NCBI GenBank assembly: GCA_010093705.1
Contig: MU006101.1
Coordinates: forward strand, 62,001-126,000
Direction: 5' to 3'
Length of the DNA: 64,000 bases
Source: Patellaria atrata CBS 101060
Lineage: Eukaryota > Ascomycota > Dothideomycetes > Patellariales > Patellariaceae
The stretch's first letter is position 1, and the number at the start of each line of letters is the position of its first letter. Shown here in pieces: positions 22,089-32,863 of this stretch. Position numbers and translations under genes: made by a program. Under the pieces are notes generated by a model that saw only the letters and a list, made by a program, of their open reading frames with translations, was not told the origin of the DNA and made no database searches.

Positions 22089-23642
22089 ATGTCGCAAACC
22101 CAAGCAATGGAGCATGCAGACTCAATACGATCACAGGATCCGCACAATCAAGAGGAGGAGAAGAAGACGAAGAGCAGAAGACCGGCGAGTATGACTCTCC
22201 AAATCCTCAGTTTCTTCGATAGCTGGGACCTAACTTTCGATCTATAGATACTGCGTTCCGGCAACAGCGATTAAAAGCCTGGCAGTATGTCCATTCGAGC
22301 CTCTACGATTTTCAGACCGATGAAACGCCAGCTAACAGCACGCACGTAGGCCGATTCTCACGCCCAAAACCGTCCTCCCTCTTTTCTTTATTGTCGGAAT
22401 CATATTTGCACCCATCGGAGGATTGTTAATTTGGGCGAGTTCTCAGGTTTGTGAATATAAGGCCTTGGAGAATTTTACGGATACTAAATCATTCGGTTCT
22501 GTATAGGTAGAGGAGATTTCGATTGACTACTCGGATTGCCATAAACTTGAGGCCAATGGCACCGCTGAAGATATACCTGGGAGTAAAGTGGATAGTTACT
22601 TCAAGAAGTCGAATTATACTGGAGGGATAGCTCCTACATGGCAACGAAACGAGTCATTTGAATTGGTGGACTCTGGCGCAAGAATATGGACAAATACCTG
22701 CACTCTCATGTTCGACATCCCTAACGACATCGGGCCGCCTGTTTTGTTCTATTACCGCCTTACGAATTTCTACCAGAATCACCGTCGCTATGTGAAATCT
22801 GTGGATCCCGACCAGATGATGGGAAAACACAGGAGTAACGACTCTATCCGATCCAGCGACTGTGATCCGCTTCGAGTGGATGATGAGTCCGGAAAGGCAT
22901 ACTATCCCTGCGGTCTTATTGCGAACTCCATGTTCAACGATACTTTTGGGCCTACTTTAGTTAAGCAAAATGACGACGAATCATACACAATGATAAACAA
23001 GGGAATCGCTTGGGACAGTGATAGAGAATTGTTCAAGAAAACGGAATATACCATTCATGATGTTGTACCACCACCGAATTGGAGAGACCGATATCCCGGA
23101 GGTGTGTACTCAGAGGAGCACCCAATCCCGAATCTACACGAAAACGAGCCGTTTCAGGTTTGGATGAGAACAGCCGGGTTGCCAACGTTTTCAAAGCTCG
23201 CGATGAGAAACAATTCACATTCTATGACGGCTGGAAGATACAGATTGGTCATTCGAGACTGTAAGTCCTGAAACAGCCGCATCGAGCAGTCCATATCAGT
23301 TAACATAACGCAGATTTCCCAGTTACGGAGTATGGCGGAACAAAGTCAATCTTTATCTCCACGCGCACAGTCATGGGTGGAAAGAACCCGTCCCTTGGGA
23401 TCGCCTATGTTGTTGTGGGTGGTTTCTGCGTACTGATGGGTGCAGTATTTACTGCAACTCATCTAATCAAGCCAAGGTAAGCATACAATGAGATTTCTCA
23501 TACTATAGACAGCTTTTCTCTCGAGTGGGCGCTTATAATCGCTTCTAGGAAACTTGGAGATCACACTTATCTAACGTGGAACACCGACCAACCAACCACT
23601 GCTACCACAACCGGTAGAGCAGCGAGACCGGGTGAAGCGTAG
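22089..23642 (+). CDS. CDC50: CDC50/LEM3-family P4-ATPase (lipid flippase) subunit, 6 exons
   Basis: Non-catalytic beta subunit needed for ER exit and activity of P4-ATPase phospholipid flippases in Golgi, endosome or plasma membrane. Exons are 22089-22188, 22248-22284, 22350-22446, 22507-23260, 23314-23476 and 23549-23642 (414 aa; phases agree). Topology is two membrane spans: TM1 about residues 54-76 (LPLFFIVGIIFAPIGGLLIW) and TM2 about 357-381 (LGIAYVVVGGFCVLMGAVF), with a large lumenal domain between. Family marks are FRQQRLKAWQPILTP before TM1, the FYYRLTNFYQNHRRYVKS block, CGLIANSMFNDTF, NLHENEPFQVWMRTAGLPTF and GRYRLVIRDYFPVTEYGGTKS. Several N-x-S/T sites and paired cysteines fit a glycosylated lumenal domain. 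Whether it is the CDC50 or LEM3 orthologue is not decided by sequence alone. The 37-nt second exon is small. Confidence 0.94.
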
Positions 23643-24412
23643 GGTTAAGATTTTCTTTGGCACTGTATTTTCTCTCGATATTTCTTTCTTCATCTTTCCT
23701 TTTTTGTATACTGGCGATTGGGAATCTGGGTTGTATGGGGGAACTGAATCATTGCACTCTGGAGTTCTCGGAAATTGACGCTATTATGGAATAACTCTTC
23801 ATGTTCAGATCTTCTTCTACAGTCCAACACTATTGTTCTAGTGCAAGCGCACGCGAAATGGGTCCAGATACTAATGGGACATTTGTAGACTTCTTGTAGG
23901 GACTAGATTTGATGAAGAATCATAATGGTAAGTTCGTTTTTCTTTCATATGAGGTCAACTTCTCTCGTATTGCTGCCCGTTTGCATCAGAGACAGTTAGC
24001 GCCGCGATGGGTCTGGAGGTACGCCACGACAATCATGGACATTTGTATACTTTCCCATCATTTTCACGTTTTACCCATCACCATGATGAAGATGCTCTTC
24101 TTGCGCTGGAATCCAGACCGTCTCAGGGGAAAGCATAAATTCTCACATGCTCCCCTGGGACCAATTAACATTTCCTCGGAATATCACTGGCGACACAACT
24201 ACAAGATTGTAAACAGACTGTCATACTCAAGAAACGTTTCATACGAAGATATATCTCGTCTCTCGGCTTTTACCCCTTTTCGTCTGAGGGTAATCCAAGT
24301 GCCGCAACATCGGGACCACTTGATACACATTCCAAGAAACCTTTAACGATTGCCCTCCAATCTCCGAAGCGCTTTCTGATACTAAATATATCCATCCATT
24401 CTCATCGACGTC
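23643..24412. other. Intergenic between flippase subunit and metalloprotease
   Basis: An open frame of about 144 codons (23912-24346) crosses this space. It has no recognisable domain, an amphipathic composition and no supporting splice or start context. I treat the region as CDC50 3' UTR plus protease promoter. Confidence 0.45.
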
Positions 24413-25306
24413 ATGTATAACCCCATACCCTTCCTCGCGTCCGCGCTCCTACTCTTCACTCTCACTGTCTTAGCAGGGGAAGCATTCAAGCACTTCGACT
24501 GCGGCACCACCGCCGACAGCGCAACAAAAGACTTCATGAAGTCCCTCTCACACCTAGAATCGCGCTCCAACATGCCCGGCCCCGCCGCCGCCGCCGGCTC
24601 CGCCATGCGTCGGAACACCGCAGCCAAGATCACAGTAGAGACCTACTTCCACATCATCACCTCCTCGCCTAAAGAAGGCCAAATCAAACCCGAGATGGCG
24701 CAATCCCAGCTCGACGCCCTGAACGCGGCTTACAGCCCCTTCGGCATAACCTTCGACCTGCACGAGACCTCCTGGACCGTCAACGACGCCTGGGCCATCG
24801 GCGCCGACGCCGACGACGAAGACATGAAGCGCACGCTCCGCTCTGGCTCCTACGGCGCCCTGAACATCTACTTCCAGACCGACCTCGTCGGGAATGTGCT
24901 GGGGAAGTGCACTTTGCCGTCGACGGTCGGCGAGGCGGGCGCGGACGTGTATTTCAGCGACGGGTGCAATGTCCAGGCGAACACGATGCCGAATGGGACC
25001 GTGCTGGGGTATAATCTGGGCAAGACGGCGGTGCACGAGACGGGCCATTGGCTCGGCCTGCTGCATACGTTCGAGGGCTACAGCTGCGATGGCGATGGGG
25101 ATTTCATCTCTGATACGCCGTTTCAGCGCGTCAGTACCGATGGGTGTCCGACGAAGCCAGTTAAGGATACTTGTGTTGATTTGCCGGGTGAGGATCCGAT
25201 TCACAATTTCATGGATTATAGCACCGATGCGTGTTATGAGGGTTTCTCGGAGGGGCAGAGGGTCAGGATTAGGGATATGTGGGGTATGTATCGGGATGGG
25301 AAGTAG
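24413..25306 (+). CDS. Secreted zinc metalloprotease, M43B (pappalysin-like/MEP1-type), intronless
   Basis: An extracellular metzincin-type protease of 297 aa. It begins with a clear signal peptide (MYNPIPFLASALLLFTLTVL, cleavage probably near residues 20-24), followed by a short prosegment. The zinc site is H208-E-x-x-H212-x-x-G-x-x-H218 in VHETGHWLGLLHTF. The Met-turn is NFMDYS (M267), and DYSTDACYEGFSEGQRVRIRDM closes the domain as in fungal M43 proteases. Cysteines in GKCTLPS, SDGCN, YSCDGDGD, DGCPT and DTCVD likely form disulfides. The length is typical. The gene is intronless and visibly more GC-rich, with C/G-ending codons, than its neighbours. Such enzymes are secreted for nutrition or as virulence factors in plant- and animal-associated fungi; the role here is inference. 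Confidence 0.93.
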   Translation: MYNPIPFLASALLLFTLTVLAGEAFKHFDCGTTADSATKDFMKSLSHLESRSNMPGPAAAAGSAMRRNTAAKITVETYFHIITSSPKEGQIKPEMAQSQLDALNAAYSPFGITFDLHETSWTVNDAWAIGADADDEDMKRTLRSGSYGALNIYFQTDLVGNVLGKCTLPSTVGEAGADVYFSDGCNVQANTMPNGTVLGYNLGKTAVHETGHWLGLLHTFEGYSCDGDGDFISDTPFQRVSTDGCPTKPVKDTCVDLPGEDPIHNFMDYSTDACYEGFSEGQRVRIRDMWGMYRDGK

Positions 25307-26415
25307 GGGGGATGGTGGAAGTTTAAGAGTGTGGAACGCTCGCTTTCTTGTTTCGCTTGTACATGGCTTTTTTTGTTCACGTCGGTTTTGGTTTCTTTGC
25401 TCGTGCTTCGCGTTCTGCTTTTGTTCTATTTGGATCTTTCATTGGGGGAAGGGAAGAGTAATGGACGGTGTTTGTACACGACCTAATAGATACCTTGTTC
25501 ATACTATCAGTAATTCCTCCATGGATGCCTGGATGTGGTGTGCTTTGCTCCATATGGATTATCTTTGTCAAGAATTTTCCTCGTGGGTTCTTTATTCTAA
25601 AGGACAATTGATCTCGACCATCGAAAGAGTCAGGTCTTGAAAGATCTAGACTTCTAAGAGACTATAAGCAAAGTCTGCTATCTATTGGGCGCTTCTCATC
25701 ACAAAGCCTTCCAGATTGGAACTCCAATTGATGTAGATCAATATGCCTAAGGAAAGGTGATATTTCGAAGATAAAAAGAGCAACTTACCGGCTAATATAA
25801 ATTGCCGTGAATTAGTCTACTGACAGGAGTCCAGAATATCGCTTATTCTTATACTTGATGGGAAAATTCACTGACTGAGAACATCCAACCCAGATAGATA
25901 TGGTTAGCTCTGAAATAATCTGTGAATCATTAAATGTGTAGGAACACCCCGTAGTGTTCTCCTTGATCATAGTAAATTGGAAAGTCGGTTGGAACACATT
26001 TCGCCATAGCGATGAACGTGATCCACCTCGTTCATGCATTGCTAAACTAGTGAACTCCCTAAATCATGATATCTACATATCATAGATGTAGATCCATGAT
26101 AAATATAACAGTTATCATGATGCAAGATTTCGCCAGATCGATGGCGTAACTCGTTTCAGGTTCAACTTTTCATAACCCATAGATGAAAAATCCCGATGAG
26201 GCCAGGTATCCCACTTAAGGCCTAGATGTAAAGGAGATAGCACCCGATTGTGCTAGACATTGTTGAGACCAAAAAGACTCGTGTAAAGATTCGTACAAGA
26301 ATTGAAGACTGCGATCGACTTCTGACGTTCCCAAAACCGGACCTACTGGTGAACAAGCGACAACTGCCTCGACAAACCGACTCGAGTCTCCGCATCACAG
26401 AGCGTTGACAACCAG
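25307..26415. other. Convergent 3' intergenic region with a hairpin
   Basis: The metalloprotease (+) and the zinc-knuckle gene (-) converge here. No gene is seen. An imperfect hairpin at 26063-26100 has an 8-bp perfect inner stem (ATCTACAT/ATGTAGAT), a 7-nt loop and an outer ATCATG/CATGAT pair; it lies about 315 bp beyond the minus-strand stop codon. Confidence 0.5.
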
Positions 26416-27407
26416 CTAGTTGGGGCACGCAGCTTGGACATGGCCCGGTTGCTTGCACTTGTAACATACCCTCTCGTTCGATGTCTCAGAGGGGCAGTCA
26501 CGGCTCAAGTGACCAACTTCGCCACCTAACAACAACTAGTCAGTAAATGGATTTCGCGAGAGGCAATTGAACGAACAGTTGTAGCACTTTTGGCCTTGCG
26601 TGCAATCGCGCGACATATGCCCGTAGCCGCCGCACGAATAGCACGTCTGGCCACGAGAAGCCTGGCCGCCGTAACCACTGTTATATCCACCACCACCGTA
26701 ACCGCCACCAAAGCCACCACCTTGAGTGCAGTTTCTGGCGATATGGCCAACTTTGCCGCATTTATAACATTCCTGGCCGCCACCCATTCCACCACTCATG
26801 CCGCCGCCAGTCATGCCACCGGTAGCTTCATTGGGGCATTCACGGGACAGGTGGCCAACTTGGCCGCAACGATAGCAAGTGCGTTCATTTTTTTGCGACG
26901 TGCAATCTCGACTCAGGTGGCCCTGCTCATTGCAGTTATAGCACGTAGGAGTACCTTTCGAAGGGCAGTCGCGAGCTTGATGAGACGTATCGCCGCCTGG
27001 TTAAAGTATATTAGCATTGAGGAAAGACTGAATGAGAACAGTGATAACAGAAAGTATATGCTATACAAGTGAGGTGGAATTGGAGAGGAATTGGGGCCAG
27101 AGCTCCTTCTACACAAGGTAACTATTGTGGATGTCGAGGTAAGAAGTGCGACAATTCACAAAACCGCTAAGTCAAGTGAACAAAATCAAGCAGTGAAAAT
27201 AATCGTAAAATCCTCAGTCATCAATGCAGTCAGACGTGGAGGCAATTGCAAGATATGGCGACCTCACATGCATATGAACGCAAAGTGATACTGTAAGAGA
27301 AAAGTAACCAAAAGAGATTGCGTATGCGAGGTGAAATTAAAATATGCTGCAGGATGGTGCTTACAGTTGTAGCAACCTCTGCTGCCCCCTCCTGTTTGAT
27401 AATCCAT
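26416..27407 (-). CDS. GIS2: CCHC zinc-knuckle nucleic-acid-binding protein, Gis2/CNBP/Byr3 type, 3 exons
   Basis: Gis2/CNBP proteins bind single-stranded G-rich RNA or DNA, associate with ribosomes and translated mRNA, and are mainly cytoplasmic. Exons are 27407-27365, 26996-26577 and 26525-26416 (190 aa). Seven CX2CX4HX4C knuckles can be read: [84 protein letters not shown] and [14 protein letters not shown]. Gly-rich linkers (residues about 75-90 and 107-125) separate knuckles 3-4 and 4-5; they resemble RGG-like flexible segments, though one R only is present. The 368-nt first intron is long. Introns 1 and 2 both split the second Cys codon of a CYNC knuckle (TAC AAC T|), and the donor of intron 2 is the weak GTTCGT. 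Confidence 0.94.
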
Positions 27408-28083
27408 TTTTCTCTGTTGTTGTTTATAGATCTGAAAGAGCACGAGACGTCAGTGGCTAGAAATTCTTGTACTTAGATCAACCAAGAGATTAGTCTTGAG
27501 ATCTGGTGAACAAGGAGTGATCGTACTGGATTGATTAGTGAGATCTCGTCAAGTTAAAACGAGACTTAAGAGCTGACTCGGATTGGGACGATCGGTCGCA
27601 AGAGGTCAAAAGGATCTGAAGGTACACAAAGGGTTTGAGTGGTGAGGAATGTTCTTCCTTGAGAGTTGAGATGACAACTTTGAACTTTGAAGGAGCTTTT
27701 CAGTGGGTGTTCGCTTAGTTCCAATCCGGTTTACTGCCCGCTTCCGGTTATGCACCGGCTCATTCTTTGGCGCAACTTGTAAGAACTGTCAGTTCAAATT
27801 TAGTCTACAATCTAAGGTGATTCGTAAACAATCTTGGATGTTGATATCATACCTTACAATGAGGCCGTGGGTATCATAAGATAAGTTAGCATAAGATAGC
27901 ACAATAACGTGACCAAGAGGAAGTTGTAAAGCTAACCTAGGTAGCGATTTACAAAGTGAGAGTTCAATATAACATTAGGTAGCTCTTGCCTCCGACTGAC
28001 TCTGAACTTCCTGAAGTTGAAGAGTTGGGTTGCACCTGCTCCTTTCACATTTCCTCGTGTTCCACCGGGCCTCATTATCATGT

Positions 28084-29812
28084 CTAGGAAAAATCATAAA
28101 CCACCAAAGCTTGACTACCCTGTGATTTCTCTCTTAAGACGATTACATTTTCTTCGTTAAATCCTACCCACCCTCGCATCACACTCAAGTCATCATACTT
28201 CTCGTCAAGGGCCAGGCCAAGCCCAGAACCTCTCTGTGACACGGATTCGGATATAAGATTCGTCTCTGTATGCCGCGAAGATCTCTGTTCTGGCTTGATC
28301 CGGACACTCAGATGGCCTGACTGCAATCTTCGTCGATTTGAGGGGGAAGAAAGCCCTCCTTCCAACTCCCAAACACGTAGCTCATCTCCCCTGGTAGATA
28401 CTGAGACGGCCTTTCCTTTTCCACCTACATAGGCGCCTGATACGGAGGACGTGTGACCCCATAGCCTGCTTCCTGAACTGATTGATAACGTCGATGCGTC
28501 CGAAGTCACGAGATACAACGTCAATGTATTGTCCGGATGAGAAACGAGGAGATAAGGGTGAGTGTACGATAAAGACGTTGGTTTTGTAAATAGCTGACTG
28601 TGATCGGAGTATACATTCGGGCTCACACGTGCTGATGGTGAAGGAGTACGCGTTGAAGGGGCTGAGAAGGGCGACGGGCGAATCAAGGGTTGGAAATCTT
28701 GAGACGCAGAGGAAGCTATTCGGGACTCAATGAGATCACCGCTTAGAGTAAGACACATTTCCTGAATACCAACAGACCAACCGGATATATAGGTAGGTAT
28801 TGTATAAGCTATAGATGCAATGATACTCTGCGAAGACGGTCGTATTGAAAGCGAGAGTGGTGGACAGGAGGTGTGAGACTTGAGTGAATACAGTAACTGC
28901 GGGGGATCCAGAATGGATGGAGTACCGTCGGATTCATGTCCTGATGAGAATCGATATAGGGATAATAACTGATTCTCAGTCATAGTCAGGATGTAAGGCG
29001 AGCAGTATGCCAGAGCGGTGATCATGCCGTTCGAAGACGCCGGGTGCGTAAAGGTTTCGGTAAACCGGTTTTCTTGAATAAAGAATGTGAATATGGTGAA
29101 GCTTCCGTCCTCGAACCCGATGATAATCTCGTGATGAATATCGCTAGACTGGTTATTGATTGCGAATGATGTGGGCGCCAATGAGCGCGCACTAGTTGAG
29201 GGAGACAACACAGTACTGGCGAGGAGTTTCCGGTCTTTCTTCAATGACCATACTCGCAGGCCTGCAATCGGGTCCACCGTATATATGATTCCCTCATGTA
29301 ATCGAACTAGCAAAGGGAGTATAGGCGGCCGTTCTGTTACTTCTATCTCTCTTACATCGCAACTCCCCTTTGCCCAGTTGTGGCGAAGCTTGTATTGTCT
29401 TTTCCAATTTGTCTCCTTTCCCCTACTCACTAGATTCTCCTCATCTAGCCACTTGGACAGTTTCGAAGAGAAATATAGCTGATCTGAGGGAGCAATGGCT
29501 TCTCTTAGGGTCGGTAACCTAGCGGCTCGAGGGCGTACAAAGCGGTTGTAATACGCGGCTTTCCAAAGCTGAGAATCCCCAGAAATGGAACGAAATTTGT
29601 GAGATATCCTGTACAGGTCTTAGTCTTTGATTTATTCTTTGAACGGCTCTATCTTACCTTTGGCACACTATCAGTGTTGACACCGGTACGAAAGAAAGGA
29701 TGTGTATTAGTAGCTCGTCACTCAGCTTCGAGATCTGATCTAAGGACAAGGAACACGAGCGCTTAGCCGGGGGTTGAGAATCTGGGATCTCCTCAAGGTT
29801 TCGTTTGGCCAT
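28084..29812 (-). CDS. F-box protein with C-terminal WD40-like beta-propeller, 2 exons
   Basis: Probable substrate receptor of an SCF (Skp1-Cullin-F-box) ubiquitin ligase. Exons are 29812-29658 and 29608-28084 (559 aa). The F-box lies at about residues 29-70: ISKLSDELLIHILSFVPVST followed by CQRISHKFRSISGDSQLWKA, split by the single intron. After a basic linker (WKRQYKLRHNWAKG, typical of F-box/WD proteins) come weak WD-like blades: GIIYTVDPIAGLRVWSLKK, IIIGFEDGSFTIFTF, YLLVSHPDNTLTLYLV, LWGHTSSVSGAYVGGKGKAV and VSTRGDELRVWELEG. The closing segment VMRGWVGFNEENVIVLRE resembles the end of fungal F-box/WD proteins. The substrate cannot be inferred. The start lies 462 bp from the divergent SAE2 start. 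Confidence 0.85.
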
Positions 29813-30274
29813 GACTTCACGTTTGGAAAGTGGTGTAGCACTCGAAATGTGGATTAAAAGAGAATGCTTTTATTAGTTGCGCTGCTGCACGGGTTCTGGA
29901 GGCTCGAATTGCCGTTATCGATAAGAATACCCGAAAACGGCATGGTCAATTTATTCCCCTCCGCCGCCCGCTGTAGCCTTCCAGTTATCACAGCGGTATG
30001 ATATCGCATTCAGGCCTAACAATAACCTCCCTCCGATATACAATTTTGATTTGTAAAATGATGTTGTGTTGTGGAATTGAAAATCTATAGAATTCCTCCG
30101 TGGTCCTAGAACTAACATTTGGTGACAAAGCAGCTGAAGTGACCTGAGCTACTGGCCGCAAGAAGCAGCTCCGGAGCCGCTTCAAAGCGCTATGAGGGCA
30201 TTCGAGCAAAAAACGCGTCTTGCAGCTTCAACGGTCAACCATCTCGTCAACAGTTGATCTACGCGTTAATTCCG
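29813..30274. promoter_or_regulatory. Shared divergent promoter of the F-box gene and SAE2
   Basis: The two start codons face away from each other with 462 bp between them and no other credible gene in the interval. It contains AACGCG/ACGCGT-type sequences (ACGCGTC near 30215, ACGCGTTAA near 30261), which resemble MluI-box cell-cycle elements; this reading is inference. Confidence 0.45.
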
Positions 30275-32863
30275 ATGGAGGAGGAGGAGGATCGTTCAAG
30301 CACCCACTTGAGTAAATTCTTCATATCTTTAACGCGTGCAGGGGATCAGTTGGCCAAAGATTTGCATGCCGATGCAGAGCGGCGTACGTCGTACCATGTC
30401 CTATCGTAGGAGCATTTCAGCTTACTTTTCATAGGTGAGAATGAATTATTAGAGCGTACAAGGAAAGATCGGAATGCTTTACTTAATGAAGTATCTCGTC
30501 TTGTCGAGAAAGACACGCGAGTCGATCAACTTGAGCGGGAAAACAGTAGATTGAAACGAGAACTCGCCGCCACAATCGAGTCTTCAAAAACGTCTGCACA
30601 GGCACCTACCAATATGCAACACACTCGATCTTCAGAAATAGACCCGAATGTGAAAGATGATGGTTTGGGACGCGTGATACCCTACCAGGAGTATGCTACC
30701 CTCGCGGATAAGTTTAACAAACTAGTTAAGGATAAGGACGTTTACAAAGAAGCGTACTACACAATTGAGAAGAAGTACAGAGAGATCAAAGTTCACTTGA
30801 AGACATGGAAGGCTTACATACAGGAGCACAAGCAAAAGAGCGAGGGGAAGAGAAAGCTGTTGCCAGGCACATTAATTTCTGGAGATATATTCCGTCCCAG
30901 TACTGTGGGCAGTATGGCTCCTCCTCCTACCTTGAACTTATCTTCTCCACCGAATCTAGAATCAACGCAGCAGCTTGTCAAACAAGTATGGCCTGAAGAA
31001 AAGGGTCGCCTATCAGATAAGAACATTCCCCGTCAGTCACTCGACCAAGTTCCAAACGTCGCTCTGAATGAAAAAGCAACATCCCCCAGAACCACAGTCT
31101 CGATGCTAAGCAATCAGCTAGAGCAATTTGAAGACATGCAGCTCCCTGAATCTCCCAATTTTCCTCCTGTAACCACCACAGCGGATATTCATCAAACCGC
31201 CGCGGATAGTAAGAATACTTCTAGTCAGACAACGCAGGATGAGACCCAGGACCAGTCAAACTGGACGAGCTCGAAACCCATTCATGCTCCCGATGATGAC
31301 GACACTCCATTGGTAATATCATCCCGTTCCTTAAAGCGCAAGCAACGCCCTTCCTCACGTGAAAAGGCAATTTCAAGCCACAAGACTCCAGATCTAGGAC
31401 AGAAGATCCCTTCTTGGTATGATAATATCAAGAACGAGCCGTTAAGTAGCCCCTTTGAGGCCGTAAAGGTCCCTCAAACACTATTCCGTACGACTACTCT
31501 TGACCTTGATGAAATCGGCCAGAAAACCGATACGCCTCGAAAGAGACAACGAATGGAAATCCTCAGGCGCACTCAGCAAGGGTCATTCCGGTCTAATGTA
31601 ATGCACTCAGCACATCAAGAGAGATCATTTAGCGAACCTCCACAGGTTAAAGATGAATTCCATACTGGACGAAATGTGCCAGACTTTTCACAAGGCCGCA
31701 GCGGGAATTCATCCAATATGCCTTTATCTGAAGAGCCGTACGTAAAAACCGAAGGCCTTAATTTAACGGGAGCACGATCCACTAGCGAGCCGAAACCTCT
31801 TGGTCTACGTAGAACTAGTGCTGAAGATAACACTTCATCAAATAGCTGTTCGAATCGAGCACTCCGTCTTCTCAGTGGTAACTCGAGGAAGCTCCCAAGG
31901 ACGAGTGACGGGCGTTCAAGACAGCGAAGACATGGGAGCAGGGGAGCAAAAGCGATTCCTCTCGTCGCTGAAGACGGTGAAGAGAGGGATGACAAGCTAA
32001 TCTCCCCAAAGGTTACTGCAGAATCTACCCGCCGTCTTAACAAATTACTTGAACCGCCATCTCCAGCATCAACTGCCTCCCCTTCTACTATTACTCCAGT
32101 TCATCCCAAACGTATTGTGAAACAATTACAACTTTATGAAGACTATGAGCCCAAGAACACACCAAACAAAGCATTTCCTACCCCTACATCTATGAAACAT
32201 ACCTCAAAAGCGTCTTCTAAACTCTCCAAGCAGCCACGCGCATCGAACCTGCAAGACCGCTCTTCCACCGAATACGTGGACGAACCTCTACGCTCCCGTC
32301 CCTTGCACCAGCTCAACCTTGATGACTTCAAGATTAACCCCAACGCAAACCACGGCCTTGACTTCGCCTTCTCAGAAGTCGTCCGCGGCCGTGACGCACG
32401 ACGCTGTCTTCCCGGCTGCACGAAACCCGAATGCTGCGGTCGTGCGTTCCGCGCCATGGTCGAAGCAGGTGCGACGCCCAACCTACCTCGAAGTCTCTTC
32501 AGCCCTTCACCCCCTGAGAGAGAATCATCGCAGGAAGCCGCAGAAGCAGAGGAGCATCGCCTGCTCAAACACCATCTCGGATCCGTTTATACGGATAAGC
32601 AGATCCGCTCCTTGCCATCCGAGCAGAGGAAAGAATTCCTACTAGACGCAAGGGTGAAACTGCTGGCGGATCAGGTGGGAAGGCATAGGCAGGCGTATCA
32701 AAGACGTAGCACGCCGCCCGGGTTCTGGAGGGCGGATTTTCCGTCAACCCAGGAGGAGAGGAGGGATAGGGAGGAAGCGGAACGGAGAGAGAGGGAGAAG
32801 GTTGAGAAGAGGTGGTTGGAGGCAATGAGGGAGGGGGGAAGATGGTTGTTTAGGGATGAGTGA
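30275..32863 (+). CDS. SAE2: DNA end-resection activator, Sae2/Ctp1/CtIP family, 2 exons
   Basis: Cofactor of the Mre11-Rad50-Nbs1/Xrs2 nuclease that starts resection of DNA double-strand breaks in the nucleus, controlled by CDK phosphorylation. Exons are 30275-30383 and 30435-32863 (845 aa). An N-terminal coiled coil (about residues 10-100; ENELLERTRKDRNALLNEVS) suits the tetramerisation region. A long disordered middle carries many S/TP sites. The C-terminal SAE2 domain (about 675-845) shows LNLDDFKINPNANHGLDFAF, the zinc-type CLPGCTKPECCG (near residue 694) and the R-H-R/PPGFWRADFPSTQE signature. A conserved CDK-type site normally precedes the RHR block; the RRSTPPGFW context offers a TP there. 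The frame closes with a highly charged E/R helix. The length is usual for filamentous ascomycetes. Confidence 0.93.

Noticed and set aside
23909-24346. Plus-strand ORF of about 145 codons between the flippase subunit and the metalloprotease
   Set aside because: No domain, no homology I recognise and no promoter or intron context; probably chance.
24554-25204. Minus-strand 216-codon ORF
   Set aside because: Antisense shadow of the GC-rich metalloprotease gene; the long frame is an effect of high GC content.
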